Assembly: GCF_011044155.1 (NCBI RefSeq)
Contig: NZ_CP049056.1
Span: forward strand, 2,418,001-2,482,000
Origin: Pikeienuella piscinae
GTDB lineage: Bacteria > Pseudomonadota > Alphaproteobacteria > Rhodobacterales > Rhodobacteraceae
Direction of reading: 5' to 3'
DNA length: 64,000 nt
Both the position numbers and the translations under genes were made by a program. The notes beneath the pieces are model-generated. The model had not been told where the DNA came from. It saw only the letters and a program-made list of their open reading frames with translations, and did not search any database. Of the stretch, positions 43,505 to 53,326 are shown piece by piece; the stretch's first letter is position 1, and every line of letters starts with the position of its first letter.

Positions 43505-45379
43505 ATGCAATATGCCGTCACCGGCGCGCTGGTTTTTCTCGCCGTGATCGTCGTTCACGGCGGCGGCTGGCTCGGACTGGGCCCCGAATTGCGGGACGAT
43601 GCGGATGTCGGGGCCGGGACGACGCCGACCACGCTGATCGTCGTCCTCGCGCTCGCTCTGGTCTTTTTCTTCTACAGGCTCAAGTTCGCCGACTGGGCCG
43701 ATCCGGCCCGCAAGCCGCTCGGTTTTCCGGCGCGGCCGACACGGCATTTCACCACCTGGATCCAGTATCAGATGTGGGCGGCGATCTATGCGCTCACGGG
43801 CGCGTTCATCGTCTTTCTAGTCTATTCGACCCCGTCGGAGGTCATCGGGCTTCTTCAAGCGTTGCAGGCCAAATTCATCGCCAACGAGGTTTCGAGCGCC
43901 CTTGGCGAAGGGGCCATGGAGGGCGCGATCCCGCGCTATACGCTGGAGGCGCTGCTTCTGGGCGTCGCCGTCGCGATGGCTTTTCTCGGCTTTCCGCAGG
44001 TCGAGCCGCGCTGGCGCGCGATGCTGCAGCGCGCGGCGTTCATTCCGACCCGCGCGACAAGCCTCGTCGACACGTTTCGGGAGGATTTCTCCCGCTTCAG
44101 CCCGGGAACGGACGAGATCGAGCGGTTCATCGACGCGCAGAACACGCGCCCGGAGTCGCGCCGGCTCTACGCGGCCGATTTCGAGCAGAACAACCGGGAT
44201 GACGGCTATCTCGAAATCTATCCCCGGCTGGAGTTCATCCTCTGGAAGTTCCGCGAACTGAGCGCGGACCGCCGCGTGGAGCTCGGAATTGACGTCTTCA
44301 GGGACGACCTTGCCCGGATCGAGCGCGATATGGACCCGGTGCGCGCCTCGATCCGGGGCATCGGCCAGGCGATCGATTCCGTTTACGGCGCCAGGTTTCC
44401 GGGCGAGATCGCCAATCTTCACGATGAACACGGCTTCGAGCGCGGCGGCGACGACGGCGCCGCCGTCATTCTCTACGACGACATCCTGCGGAACGTGCTG
44501 AAATCCTGGATCGGCGGACAGCCGCGACATGAGGACAAGGTCCTGACCGACCACATGCTGCGCAACATCAAGGACGTCCGCACGCGCTGCGACCTCCTTC
44601 TCGAACAACTGATGCAGATCGTGGTGATGATGGCCCTGCGCAACATCTCGCCGGGCCGGTTTCTGGAGGAGCTCGGCTTCGGCGACCAGATCGCCGCGCG
44701 CGAACGGATCGGCGCTGACGTGCTGCCCTGGCTGATCCTTTCCGTGAGTTTCGTGAGCATTCCGATCGCGGTCCTTCTCGGCGCCGCGGGCGAATGGGCC
44801 GGAAGACCGGTCGACCAGTTCCAGGTTGTCGTCTTCAGCATCGTCATGCAATCGCCGGCGATCGTCACCGCGTTTCTGATGGCGAACCTGATCACCACCC
44901 AGAGCGGGTTCGGGATCCGGGGCTCCGGCCGCGCGAAGTACTGGACCTTCGACGTGCTCGTCTGTTTCGTGTCCGCCGTCGCGATGGTCGTTGTGTTCGT
45001 CTCGCTCCTCCCGCGTCTGGGCGACGAGTTCGACCGACCGGCGGCGTTGTCCTACGTGCAGGCGCCGGCGGTTTATGGAACCTATGTCGCGATCGCCTTC
45101 TTCCGCGGGATCGCCAACCAGCCGATCTTCAAACCTCTCGATCTCGTCATGCTGCCGATCTGGGCTGCGGTCGCCACCGTGCTCGGGCGAATGATCGTCG
45201 CCAGGGACGTCATCGGAATGCTGAGCGGGGACGACGGCAAGCTCACTGCCGGTCTCGTCGCCGCCGCGGTCATCAACGCGCTGGCGGTGATCGCGCCGAT
45301 CTATTTCCTGCCGCGCTATCTCGGCGCCGGCGCCGACCTGGCCTCCGCCCGCCAGGCGCCATCGCCGGCGACGCCCTAG
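43505..45379 (+). CDS. Uncharacterised polytopic membrane protein
   Basis: 624 residues, not assigned to a named family. Predicted helices near the N-terminus (YAVTGALVFLAVIVVHGGGW; TTLIVVLALALVFFFYRL; WAAIYALTGAFIVFLVY; ALLLGVAVAMAFLGF) are followed by a soluble segment of about 230 residues (170-400) rich in charged residues, and then about six more helices (VLPWLILSVSFVSIPIAVLLG onward). The soluble part has no recognisable enzyme motif. It starts 48 bases from the divergent solute-binding protein gene. The layout of membrane, cytoplasmic/periplasmic domain, membrane suggests a sensor or channel, but this cannot be decided. Confidence 0.75.
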   Translation: MQYAVTGALVFLAVIVVHGGGWLGLGPELRDDADVGAGTTPTTLIVVLALALVFFFYRLKFADWADPARKPLGFPARPTRHFTTWIQYQMWAAIYALTGAFIVFLVYSTPSEVIGLLQALQAKFIANEVSSALGEGAMEGAIPRYTLEALLLGVAVAMAFLGFPQVEPRWRAMLQRAAFIPTRATSLVDTFREDFSRFSPGTDEIERFIDAQNTRPESRRLYAADFEQNNRDDGYLEIYPRLEFILWKFRELSADRRVELGIDVFRDDLARIERDMDPVRASIRGIGQAIDSVYGARFPGEIANLHDEHGFERGGDDGAAVILYDDILRNVLKSWIGGQPRHEDKVLTDHMLRNIKDVRTRCDLLLEQLMQIVVMMALRNISPGRFLEELGFGDQIAARERIGADVLPWLILSVSFVSIPIAVLLGAAGEWAGRPVDQFQVVVFSIVMQSPAIVTAFLMANLITTQSGFGIRGSGRAKYWTFDVLVCFVSAVAMVVVFVSLLPRLGDEFDRPAALSYVQAPAVYGTYVAIAFFRGIANQPIFKPLDLVMLPIWAAVATVLGRMIVARDVIGMLSGDDGKLTAGLVAAAVINALAVIAPIYFLPRYLGAGADLASARQAPSPATP

Positions 45380-45426
45380 CCGCTCACCCCGCCGGCGCGA
45401 GACGCCCGGCTCTTCCGCGCATGCGG

Positions 45427-47547
45427 TCACTCCGTCGCCAGGCCCGTGGTCTGGCTCTCGTCCCCCCCCGCAGCCAGAGTCCAGGGGCGGCGCCCGGCCT
45501 CCTCCGCCGCGGTCCTGATCCTCACCGCGTCGCCGTCGGCGTCGATGGCGAGCGCGCCCAGTCGCGAGAGACCGGCGCCGAATAGCGTCCGGCACGGCCC
45601 CGATGGAGCGGCCGAGGCGCCAGGCGCCAGAATCAGGACGCGGGGCGCGCACAGCGCCTCTATTCCGCTCGGGTCCGGACGCCGCCCAAGGACATTGGCG
45701 ATCTTCCAGCCGTTCGAAAGCGTCGCGACGGACCCCTCGTAGCCCGGCGCGAATCCGCCGCGCGCGGCCGCCTCCTCCTGATTGGCGTCGTCGCCGTCGC
45801 GCTCCAGCCAATTCCGCGCGGCGTAGGATTGCGCCTTGGCGTGGTCGAGCGCCCGGCCATCGGGCCCCATCACGCCCATGAGCCGGCCGTCCTGCGCGAT
45901 CAAGGCCTCCGGCCGCGCGTCGACGCCGAGCCAGATCAGAAACCCCGCCACGGTCAGCGCCACCCCCGCCCAACGGAACGCCCAGCGCCCGAGGCACATT
46001 CCGAGCCCGCCGAGCGCGATCAGCGTGAGGACGACCGGCGGCGCCGCGGCGACGCCCCGCGTCGCGCCGTCGAGACCGGCGACGAACCGCGCGGCGATCA
46101 TGATCGCGTCGATCCCGCGCCCCATCACCTGCAGCGCCCAGCCCTCCAGCCCGAATGGGGTCAGCGCAGCCGCCACCAGCGCCGCCGGCGCGACCCAGAA
46201 CCCCATTGCCGGCACCGCCGCCAAATTCGCAATCAGCCCGTAATTCGCCACGCGGTTGAAGTGAAAGGCTGCGAACGGCGCCGTCGCCAGGCCGGCGAGA
46301 AGGCTGGTCGCGGTCAGCGCCAGCAGATACCCCGCCAGCCGCCGGCCGACTCCCCCCTCGCCGAGACGCGCGGTCCAGCCACGCTCACGCGCGAAATCGA
46401 GCCCGGCGATGATCGCGGCGGTAGCGGCGAAGGACATCTGGAAGCCGACATGAACAAGGCTTTCCGGCCTGAACACGAGAATCAGGATCGCCGCGACGCC
46501 GAGCGCGCGGAGCGTGATCGCAGGCCGGTTCACGATCACCGCCACAAGGGCGACGACCGCCATGATATAGGCCCGCTGCGTCGCCACAGATGCGCCGGAG
46601 ATCAACAGATATCCAGTCGCGGCGGCGAGCGCGATGATCGCCGCCAGCCGTTTCGTTCGCCAGCGGCGGGCCGTATGGGGGATCGCCGCCAGAATCAGCC
46701 GCGCCGCGCCAAAGACCAGCGCCGTCACCAGCCCCATATGCAGCCCCGAGATCGCCAGCAGATGCGCGAGATTGGACGCGCGAAGCGCCTCGGTCGCCTC
46801 TCGACTGACCGCCGCCCTGTCGCCGACCGTCACCGCGGCGGCGAAAGCCCCTGTTTCACCGGGCAGCCGGGCGCGCAACCCGGCTGAAATCTCGGCGCGA
46901 AACCGGGCCAGCCCGATGCTGAGCCGGCGCGTCAGCCCCGGCGCGCCGGCGTCCCCGATCACCGCCGGCGCGCCGCGGGCGAACCCTATGGCGCCCAGCG
47001 ACTTGAACCATGCGTTGCGTCGATAATCGAACCCGCCCGGCTCCACGGGCCCGCCGGGCGGGCCGAGCCGGGCGAAGATCGAAACACGCGCGCCCGGACG
47101 AAGCCCGTCGAGATGCCGCTCGCTCAGCAGCGAGACCTGCGCCCTTTCCGGCGTCGCGTTCGCCCCGACGCCGAAGATCACAAGCCGGTCGAGCACCAGC
47201 CGCGGCCGGCCTGTCGCGGTGCGCGTGATTTCCCGGACCGTCCCCTCCACCGTCGCGTCGATCGAGGCCGGCAGCACCGGCGCCGCCACGATGCGCGCCC
47301 TCGCGCCGGCGAGGCAGAGCCCGACCGCCAGCAGGATCAGCGCGCCGCCAAGGAGCGGATACCGGCTGAGCCGCCGCCAGAAGATCGCCCAGACCAGAAC
47401 CGGCGCGGCGAACACCAGCGAATAGGTCCAGCCCGGGGGCTCGGCCGGCAACCAGAAATAGATCTGCACGCCAAGCCCGATCAGCACCGGCGCCCAGAGA
47501 GGAGCCGCCTGCCGCTCCTCGAGCCAGAGCGTCCTGAGCCGCTCCAT
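45427..47547 (-). CDS. comEC: ComEC/Rec2-family DNA-uptake channel protein
   Basis: 706 residues from ATG 47547. An N-terminal DUF4131-like region with hydrophobic helices and an OB-like part ([23 protein letters not shown]) precedes the competence domain ([25 protein letters not shown], the HLLAISG hallmark). A shortened C-terminal region of about 150 residues ([19 protein letters not shown]...) replaces the metallo-beta-lactamase-like domain, of which no HxHxDH motif is seen. ComEC moves single-stranded DNA across the inner membrane. Divergent from gltX. Confidence 0.9.
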   Translation of the reverse strand: MERLRTLWLEERQAAPLWAPVLIGLGVQIYFWLPAEPPGWTYSLVFAAPVLVWAIFWRRLSRYPLLGGALILLAVGLCLAGARARIVAAPVLPASIDATVEGTVREITRTATGRPRLVLDRLVIFGVGANATPERAQVSLLSERHLDGLRPGARVSIFARLGPPGGPVEPGGFDYRRNAWFKSLGAIGFARGAPAVIGDAGAPGLTRRLSIGLARFRAEISAGLRARLPGETGAFAAAVTVGDRAAVSREATEALRASNLAHLLAISGLHMGLVTALVFGAARLILAAIPHTARRWRTKRLAAIIALAAATGYLLISGASVATQRAYIMAVVALVAVIVNRPAITLRALGVAAILILVFRPESLVHVGFQMSFAATAAIIAGLDFARERGWTARLGEGGVGRRLAGYLLALTATSLLAGLATAPFAAFHFNRVANYGLIANLAAVPAMGFWVAPAALVAAALTPFGLEGWALQVMGRGIDAIMIAARFVAGLDGATRGVAAAPPVVLTLIALGGLGMCLGRWAFRWAGVALTVAGFLIWLGVDARPEALIAQDGRLMGVMGPDGRALDHAKAQSYAARNWLERDGDDANQEEAAARGGFAPGYEGSVATLSNGWKIANVLGRRPDPSGIEALCAPRVLILAPGASAAPSGPCRTLFGAGLSRLGALAIDADGDAVRIRTAAEEAGRRPWTLAAGGDESQTTGLATE

Positions 47548-47636
47548 TCCCCCTCCGTCTTGTCCTCGCCCGTCCCTCAAGCCATAAAGGCCGCGCCCGA
47601 CGGGCGCCATGTTTTTCCAAACAGCAGGATCCAGAC

Positions 47637-49052
47637 ATGACCGACAAGACGGCCGAGGAAATCGTGACGCGCTTCGCGCCCTCGCCGACCGGATACCTGC
47701 ATATCGGCGGCGCGCGCACCGCGCTTTTCAACTGGCTCTATGCGCGCGGCCGCGGCGGCAGGTTCCTGCTCCGCATCGAGGACACAGACCGCGCACGCTC
47801 GACGCCGGAGGCGACGGCGGCGATCTACGAGGGCCTGAAATGGCTCGGCCTCGGCTGGGACGGCGATGCGGTGAGCCAGTTCGAGCGCGCCGACCGGCAC
47901 CGAAAAGCCGCCGCGCGGATGCTGAAATCGGGCGGCGCCTATCGCTGCTTCGCGACGCAGGAGGAGATCGGCGCGGCCCGCGAGGCGGCGAAGGCCGCCG
48001 GCAGGCCACCGGTCTTTCACTCGCCCTGGCGCGACAAGGGCCCCGAGGACTGGCCCGACGCGCCCTACACCGTGCGCCTGAAAGCCCCGCGCGAGGGCGC
48101 GATCACCATCGACGACCAGGTGCAGGGCGAAGTCACTTTCCCCGCCGGACAGATCGACGATCTCATCCTTCTCCGCTCGGATGGCGGGCCGACCTACATG
48201 CTGGCGGTCGTCGTGGACGATCACGAGATGGGCGTCACGCACGTCATTCGCGGCGACGACCATCTGACCAACGCCGCGCGTCAGGTCGCGATCTATCGCG
48301 CGCTCGGCTGGACGCCGCCGGTCTTCGCGCATATCCCGCTGATTCACGGGCCCGACGGCGCCAAGCTCTCTAAGCGCCATGGCGCGCTCGGCGTCGACGC
48401 CTATCGCGAAATGGGCTATCTGCCGGAAGCGATGCGCAACTACCTCGCCCGGCTCGGCTGGGCGCATGGCGATGATGAATTCTTCACCACCGCCGAGGCC
48501 CTCGAATGGTTTGATCTTCCGGGCGTCGGCCGCTCCGCCGCGCGGTTCGATTTCGCCAAGCTGGAGAATCTGAACGGCCGGCACATGCGCGCCGCCGATG
48601 ACGAAGCGCTGCTGAGCGCGGCGCTGGACCTCGCCGCGCTGACGCGGCGCCCCGAGCCCGACACAGCGAAGCGCGCGATGCTGCTTTCGGCGATGCCCGG
48701 CCTGAAGGAGCGCGCCAAAACGCTGATCGAGCTCCTTGATTCGGCGTATTACATTCTTGCCGACCGACCGCTGGAGCTGGATGGGAAGGCAATGAAATTG
48801 CTGGATGAAGAGGCCAGAACGCGCCTCACCAGATTGACCGAGCGCTTGCGAAATGTTAGCGAATGGCGCGCTGAGGCGCTGGAAATTGAGGCCCGCGCCT
48901 TCGCCGAAGAAGAAGGTTTGAAACTCGGTAAAGTCGCGCAGCCTACGCGCGCCGCCTTGACCGGACGGACGACGTCGCCGGGAGTGTTCGACGTCCTCGT
49001 CACCCTCGGCAGGGACGAAAGTCTCGCGCGGCTTTCGGATCAGGCGATCTGA
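47637..49052 (+). CDS. gltX: Glutamyl-tRNA synthetase
   Basis: 471 residues, class I aminoacyl-tRNA synthetase. HIGH-type motif in [22 protein letters not shown] near the start and KMSKS-type motif GAKLSKRHG at about residues 241-249, with RIEDTDRAR and [13 protein letters not shown] between. It charges tRNA-Glu (and possibly tRNA-Gln). The last 75 codons or so (from about 48730) use more A/T-ending codons than the rest. gltX-gltA succession with comEC divergent is typical of Rhodobacterales-like genomes. Confidence 0.96.
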   Translation: MTDKTAEEIVTRFAPSPTGYLHIGGARTALFNWLYARGRGGRFLLRIEDTDRARSTPEATAAIYEGLKWLGLGWDGDAVSQFERADRHRKAAARMLKSGGAYRCFATQEEIGAAREAAKAAGRPPVFHSPWRDKGPEDWPDAPYTVRLKAPREGAITIDDQVQGEVTFPAGQIDDLILLRSDGGPTYMLAVVVDDHEMGVTHVIRGDDHLTNAARQVAIYRALGWTPPVFAHIPLIHGPDGAKLSKRHGALGVDAYREMGYLPEAMRNYLARLGWAHGDDEFFTTAEALEWFDLPGVGRSAARFDFAKLENLNGRHMRAADDEALLSAALDLAALTRRPEPDTAKRAMLLSAMPGLKERAKTLIELLDSAYYILADRPLELDGKAMKLLDEEARTRLTRLTERLRNVSEWRAEALEIEARAFAEEEGLKLGKVAQPTRAALTGRTTSPGVFDVLVTLGRDESLARLSDQAI

Positions 49053-49124
49053 GCCGCTCATTCTCCGCGCCCCCCGCGGCGCGACCATTCAGCAGCGGCG
49101 CCCGCCGCTAGATAGGGGAACGTT

Positions 49125-50420
49125 ATGCCTGATTCCCAACGCATGGCGACGTTGACGATCGATGGTGAAAGCTACGAGTTGCCGATTCTTTCCGGCTCCA
49201 CCGGCCCCGACGTGATCGATGTCGCGTCGCTCTACAAGAAAACCGGCAGATTCACCTACGATCCGGGCTTCACCTCCACCGCCGCCTGTTTCTCCGACAT
49301 CACGTTCATCGATGGCGACAAGGGCGAGCTTCTCTATCGCGGCTATCCGATCGACCAGCTCGCGAAGCAGAGCCACTTCCTGGAGGTGTGCTATCTCCTC
49401 CTCTATGGTGAATTGCCGACCGCCCAGCAGCTTGAGGATTTCGAGAACAGGGTGACGAGCCACACCATGCTGCACGAGCAGATGGTGAACTTCTATCGCG
49501 GATTCCGGCGCGATGCGCATCCGATGGCCGTGGTCTGCGGCGTCGTCGGGGCGATGTCGGCCTTCTACCACGACAGCACCGATATCAACGACGCCTGGCA
49601 GCGCGAGGTTGCGACCGTGCGCCTGATCGCCAAGGTGCCGACGATCTGCGCCTGGGCCTACAAATACGCCATCGGCCAGCCCTTCGTCTACCCGCGCAAC
49701 GATCTCGATTACGCGTCGAACTTCCTCCACATGTGCTTCGCGGTTCCCTGTGAGGATTACGTCGTCGATCCGATCCTCAGCCGCGCGATGGACCGGATCT
49801 TCACGCTGCACGCCGATCACGAGCAGAACGCCTCGACCTCCACCGTCCGGCTCGCCGGGTCGAGCCACGCCAATCCCTTCGCCTGCATCGCCGCCGGCGT
49901 CGCCTGCCTCTGGGGTCCGGCGCATGGCGGCGCGAACCAGGCCTGCCTGGAAATGCTGCGCGAGATCGGCACGCCGGACCGGATTCCCGAATTCATCGCC
50001 CGCGCGAAGGACAAGAACGATCCCTTCCGCCTGATGGGTTTCGGACACCGGGTCTACAAGAATTTCGATCCGCGCGCGAAGGTGATGAAGGAAAGCGCCG
50101 ACGAGGTTCTCGGCCTGCTTGGCGTCGAGGACAACCCGGCGCTTCAGGTCGCGAAGGAACTGGAGAAGATCGCGCTCGAGGATGAGTATTTCATCTCCAA
50201 GAAACTCTACCCGAATGTCGACTTCTATTCCGGCATCATCCTCGACGCGATGGGCTTCCCGACCTCGATGTTCACGCCGATCTTCGCGCTCGCGCGCACC
50301 GTCGGCTGGATCGCCCAGTGGAAGGAGATGATCGAGGATCCGGTGCAGAAGATCGGCCGCCCGCGCCAGCTCTACACCGGCGCCACCGCGCGCGATTATG
50401 TCGAGGTCGAAGGGCGCTGA
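49125..50420 (+). CDS. gltA: Citrate synthase (type II hexameric)
   Basis: 431 residues. Catalytic residues are in place: His in [14 protein letters not shown], His in [16 protein letters not shown] and Asp in [10 protein letters not shown]. Long form with an N-terminal extension ([22 protein letters not shown]) as in NADH-regulated Gram-negative enzymes. First step of the TCA cycle. A strong intrinsic terminator follows 24 bases after the stop. Confidence 0.97.
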   Translation: MPDSQRMATLTIDGESYELPILSGSTGPDVIDVASLYKKTGRFTYDPGFTSTAACFSDITFIDGDKGELLYRGYPIDQLAKQSHFLEVCYLLLYGELPTAQQLEDFENRVTSHTMLHEQMVNFYRGFRRDAHPMAVVCGVVGAMSAFYHDSTDINDAWQREVATVRLIAKVPTICAWAYKYAIGQPFVYPRNDLDYASNFLHMCFAVPCEDYVVDPILSRAMDRIFTLHADHEQNASTSTVRLAGSSHANPFACIAAGVACLWGPAHGGANQACLEMLREIGTPDRIPEFIARAKDKNDPFRLMGFGHRVYKNFDPRAKVMKESADEVLGLLGVEDNPALQVAKELEKIALEDEYFISKKLYPNVDFYSGIILDAMGFPTSMFTPIFALARTVGWIAQWKEMIEDPVQKIGRPRQLYTGATARDYVEVEGR

Positions 50421-50444
50421 ACGCGCCGACCCGAACGGCAAGAT

Positions 50445-50472
50445 GGCGCGGCTTCGGCCGCGCCTTTTTTTC
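50445..50472 (+). terminator. Rho-independent terminator of gltA
   Basis: GGCGCGGC-ttcg-GCCGCGCC, a perfect 8-bp GC stem with a stable TTCG tetraloop, followed by eight T residues. Ideal position after gltA and before the next gene. Confidence 0.95.
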
Positions 50473-50507
50473 GCCGGCGTCAGCGCGACCTGCGCTATGC
50501 TGGCGAC

Positions 50508-52130
50508 GTGAGTTATCTGGATCTCTACAAGGCCGGACGCGGCCGAAATCGCTTTTCCCCGACCGGCGCCAGCGAATGGCCCGCCGATCTCGCGCTCACG
50601 CGGATCGAGGCGATCAGCGCCAGTGCGCGGGCGACCTGGTTCGCCCTTCTCGGCCTTCTCGCTTTCGTCGGTGTGACGCTGATGGGCGTCTCCGACGCCG
50701 ATTTCTACGCCTATTTCCATTTCTATCTCATGAAGCTCTGGGACGCGCTCGGCCGCGCCCCGGCGAAGATCGGCGCCGACCCGATCGGGGAACGCATCCA
50801 CCCCTGGCTGGTCTCGGACGCGGCGTTGCTTCTGCGCCGGAGGGAAGGCGCGGCGCCGAAACGCGCGCTCCGCTGGCTCTCGGCCATTGTCAGCGTGGCG
50901 CTGACATGGGCCTTCGGCTGGATCGTGCTCGGCTACGCGCTGCTCCAGTCTCTCCCGGCGCGGAGCGAGTTTCTGAGCCTGATCGCCGCTGCCGCCTTCC
51001 TTTTCTCGGTCTGGGTCGGCCTCTCCAGCATGCTGGCGGCGCTTGTGCGCGTGGCGGAGCGTGATTTCGCGCGTGATACGCGCTTTCTCTGGCGCGCGCG
51101 GAGATTCTTGCTGCCGTTTCTCCTCTTCGCCGTCGCCACCCTTTGCTTTACCTGGGTCAGGACCGAGGGCGGGCTTGAAAACCACCTGGGCCGCACCGCG
51201 TCGCGCATCAGCGATGTCCGCACCGGGATCGCGAACACCTGGCTCGAAACCGATCAGGAGAGGTGGTTGCGCCGACGCAGCGCCCTGCCTCAATGGCTGA
51301 CGACACGCGCCCTCGGGACGGACGACCCCGATACGGACTGGGAAGACGAGTCGATCCAGGGCGTTTCCCGGATTCTGGCCAGGGTCGATCTCGCCGGCGC
51401 GCATCTGAGCGGAAAGCCGGCGGACTGGACGGATCGCGACACCGCCGAGAAGGAAGCCCGCCGCAAATGGTGCGACCGGCGCGACATGAACTGGGATCTC
51501 TGCGTCAAGGACCCGTCCGCCCGACAACGCGCCGCGCGCGAGACCTGGTGCCTGGCGCCGGCGGATGACGAACTCGACCTCGAGTCCGCCGCCTGCGCCG
51601 AATTCTTCGCCACGGAGGAGAGCGCGTTCCAGAATGAATGGGCGGCGCGGCGGGCGGACTATCTCTCCGTCCTCAAGAAACCGGACCTCTCGGGGCGCGA
51701 TCTGCGCGCGGCAGATCTTTCCGACGCCTTCCTCCCCGGAGTCAAGCTGATCGGGCCGCGGATGGAGGGGGCGAACCTCAGCCGGGCGCGGATGGAGGGG
51801 GCGGACCTCAGCGGGGCGCGGATGAAATCAGCCGATTTCAGCGGCGCTACAATCGGCGCCTCGCCGCTGAAATCGGCTGATTTTACCGCTGCGCGCAACC
51901 TGACGCAAACCCAGCTCGACGCGGCGATTGGCGATCAGGCGACACTCCTGCCGCTCGACGCGGAAACCGGCGCGCAGCTTTTCGTCTGGTCCTGCTGGGT
52001 GGAGCGGCCGGCGGCGATGGAGAAACGGCTGTCGCGCGCCCCGGAATTTATCCGCAATCAACTTCTCGCCGCTTGGCTCTGCGACGCGGACAGCCCGCCC
52101 TATCGGACCGGCCGCTCCGCCCTCACCTAG
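50508..52130 (+). CDS. Membrane protein with C-terminal pentapeptide repeats
   Basis: 540 residues from a GTG start (MSYLDLYKAGRGRNRF). Several membrane helices: ATWFALLGLLAFVGVTLMG, SVALTWAFGWIVLGYALL, LIAAAAFLFSVWVGLSSMLAAL and FLLPFLLFAVATLCFTWV. A charged region (about 230-390) leads to a run of A(D/N)LSxx-type pentapeptides (LSGRDLRAADLSDAF ... ANLSRARMEGADLSGARMKSADFSGA). The repeat run contains a large perfect DNA inverted repeat at 51825-51883. Pentapeptide solenoids usually mediate protein contacts; the function here is unknown. Transcribed separately from gltA because of the terminator. Confidence 0.82.
   Translation: MSYLDLYKAGRGRNRFSPTGASEWPADLALTRIEAISASARATWFALLGLLAFVGVTLMGVSDADFYAYFHFYLMKLWDALGRAPAKIGADPIGERIHPWLVSDAALLLRRREGAAPKRALRWLSAIVSVALTWAFGWIVLGYALLQSLPARSEFLSLIAAAAFLFSVWVGLSSMLAALVRVAERDFARDTRFLWRARRFLLPFLLFAVATLCFTWVRTEGGLENHLGRTASRISDVRTGIANTWLETDQERWLRRRSALPQWLTTRALGTDDPDTDWEDESIQGVSRILARVDLAGAHLSGKPADWTDRDTAEKEARRKWCDRRDMNWDLCVKDPSARQRAARETWCLAPADDELDLESAACAEFFATEESAFQNEWAARRADYLSVLKKPDLSGRDLRAADLSDAFLPGVKLIGPRMEGANLSRARMEGADLSGARMKSADFSGATIGASPLKSADFTAARNLTQTQLDAAIGDQATLLPLDAETGAQLFVWSCWVERPAAMEKRLSRAPEFIRNQLLAAWLCDADSPPYRTGRSALT
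51825..51883. repeat. 22-bp perfect inverted repeat inside the pentapeptide coding region
   Basis: Left arm 51825-51846 and right arm 51862-51883 are exact reverse complements over 22 bases with a 15-base spacer. Left arm begins AAATCAGCCGATTTC. Both arms encode KSADF on the plus strand, and because of the symmetry the minus strand reads KSADFSG and KSADF as well. A 16-base near-identical direct repeat (GCGCGGATGGAGGGGG) lies just before it. Confidence 0.85.
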
Positions 52131-52175
52131 CGCCTTCAGGGCGTGCCGGAAAGCGCCCGCTGGGGGTATTGAGCC

Positions 52176-52658
52176 TCAGCGCCGCTTTTCGTCGTCCGGG
52201 GTGATGATCATGGCGGAAAACTCGGCCTCAGCGACCACGGCGCCCTCGACCTTCGCCTCGCCCCAGAATTTCCAGATCTTGCCGCGGCCGCGCAGGATCG
52301 TGACGTGAAGCTCCAACTGGTCGCCCGGCACGACGATGCGTCGAAAGCGGGCCTTGTCCAGCGTCATGAAATAGACGAGCAGCCCGCGATCGATCATCCC
52401 CAGCGTCTCGACCACGAGGACGCCCGCAGTCTGCGCCATGGCCTCGACGATCAATACGCCCGGCATCACCGGTTTCGAAGGGAAATGCCCCTCGAAATGC
52501 GGCTCGTTGACCGAAACATTCTTGATCCCGACAGCGGACTCGGCGACCCTGATGTCCTTCACTGTGTCGATCAGAAGAAATGGATAACGATGCGGGATCA
52601 TGCGCTTGATCCGCGCCACATCCGCAAATTTCAGCCCGGTCGTTTCGTTTCCGTCCAT
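52176..52658 (-). CDS. fabZ: 3-hydroxyacyl-ACP dehydratase FabZ
   Basis: 160 residues from ATG 52658. Hot-dog fold with the active site motif [23 protein letters not shown] (catalytic His and Glu) and the N-terminal [11 protein letters not shown]. Dehydrates 3-hydroxyacyl-ACP in fatty-acid synthesis and draws 3-hydroxyacyl-ACP away from lipid A. It follows ompH by 86 bases; lpxD is not between them, and the next gene is on the other strand, so lpxA/lpxB must be elsewhere. Confidence 0.95.
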   Translation of the reverse strand: MDGNETTGLKFADVARIKRMIPHRYPFLLIDTVKDIRVAESAVGIKNVSVNEPHFEGHFPSKPVMPGVLIVEAMAQTAGVLVVETLGMIDRGLLVYFMTLDKARFRRIVVPGDQLELHVTILRGRGKIWKFWGEAKVEGAVVAEAEFSAMIITPDDEKRR

Positions 52659-52744
52659 GCCCGCCGCTCTCACCGTCCCGGACCCCTGCCATCTGTCATA
52701 ACGCCCCGGACGCGCGGGTCAAGCTGCGCCGCCCCGGAACCGCA

Positions 52745-53326
52745 TCAGCGCCCGGATGACGGCGCTTTCGAGGACGGCGCTTCCGGCGGAAGGGCGATCT
52801 CCGCGCGCTCGTTGAATCGCCGGATCACCTCCTCGGTGACATCGGCGCCGCTTCGCGCCGCGAGCACGGTGCGCGCGTCGACGATCAATGACGCGCCGGT
52901 TTCGTCGAGCAGCTCCTGTAGCACAGGTTCGAGCGCGGCGGCGAGGTCGCGGCGCGCGGCGACGAAGCGCGCCTGCAGCGCCTCGCCCTTTTCCTGACTC
53001 TCGCGGCGCGCGTCGCGCACGCGAATGTCGAAGGCGCGAACCCGCGCCTCGAAGACGTCCTTCGGCGCGATCTCGCGCATCGCGGCGATATTCGCCTCTT
53101 CCTCCTCGAGCTCGGCGCGCAGCTTGTCGAGCTCCTTCTTGAGCGCGATCCGCGCATTCCGCTCCTGCTCTCCAAGACTGGCCGCCGGTCGGCTTTCACG
53201 CAGCGCCTTTTCACGGTCGACAATCAGGATCGGCGGCGCGCCCTCTTTCACCGTTTCCTGGGAAACGGCCGGCCAGACGGCGAGCGCGAGCAGGGCGGCC
53301 GCGATCCAGCTGCCGCCCCGGCGCAC
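52745..53326 (-). CDS. OmpH/Skp-family periplasmic chaperone
   Basis: 193 residues from GTG 53326, directly at the bamA stop (TGAGTG). Signal peptide (WIAAALLALAVWPAVSQ), then a short VDREKALRESRP region and a long charged coiled coil (ARIALKKELDKLRAELEEEEANIAAM), as in Skp. Its place after bamA is the canonical one; it holds unfolded outer-membrane proteins in the periplasm. Confidence 0.92.
   Translation of the reverse strand: MRRGGSWIAAALLALAVWPAVSQETVKEGAPPILIVDREKALRESRPAASLGEQERNARIALKKELDKLRAELEEEEANIAAMREIAPKDVFEARVRAFDIRVRDARRESQEKGEALQARFVAARRDLAAALEPVLQELLDETGASLIVDARTVLAARSGADVTEEVIRRFNERAEIALPPEAPSSKAPSSGR

Noticed and set aside
43817-45997. A 726-codon minus-strand open frame opposite the unknown membrane protein
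   Set aside because: Low-complexity Arg/Asp-rich product; the plus strand shows clean membrane helices.
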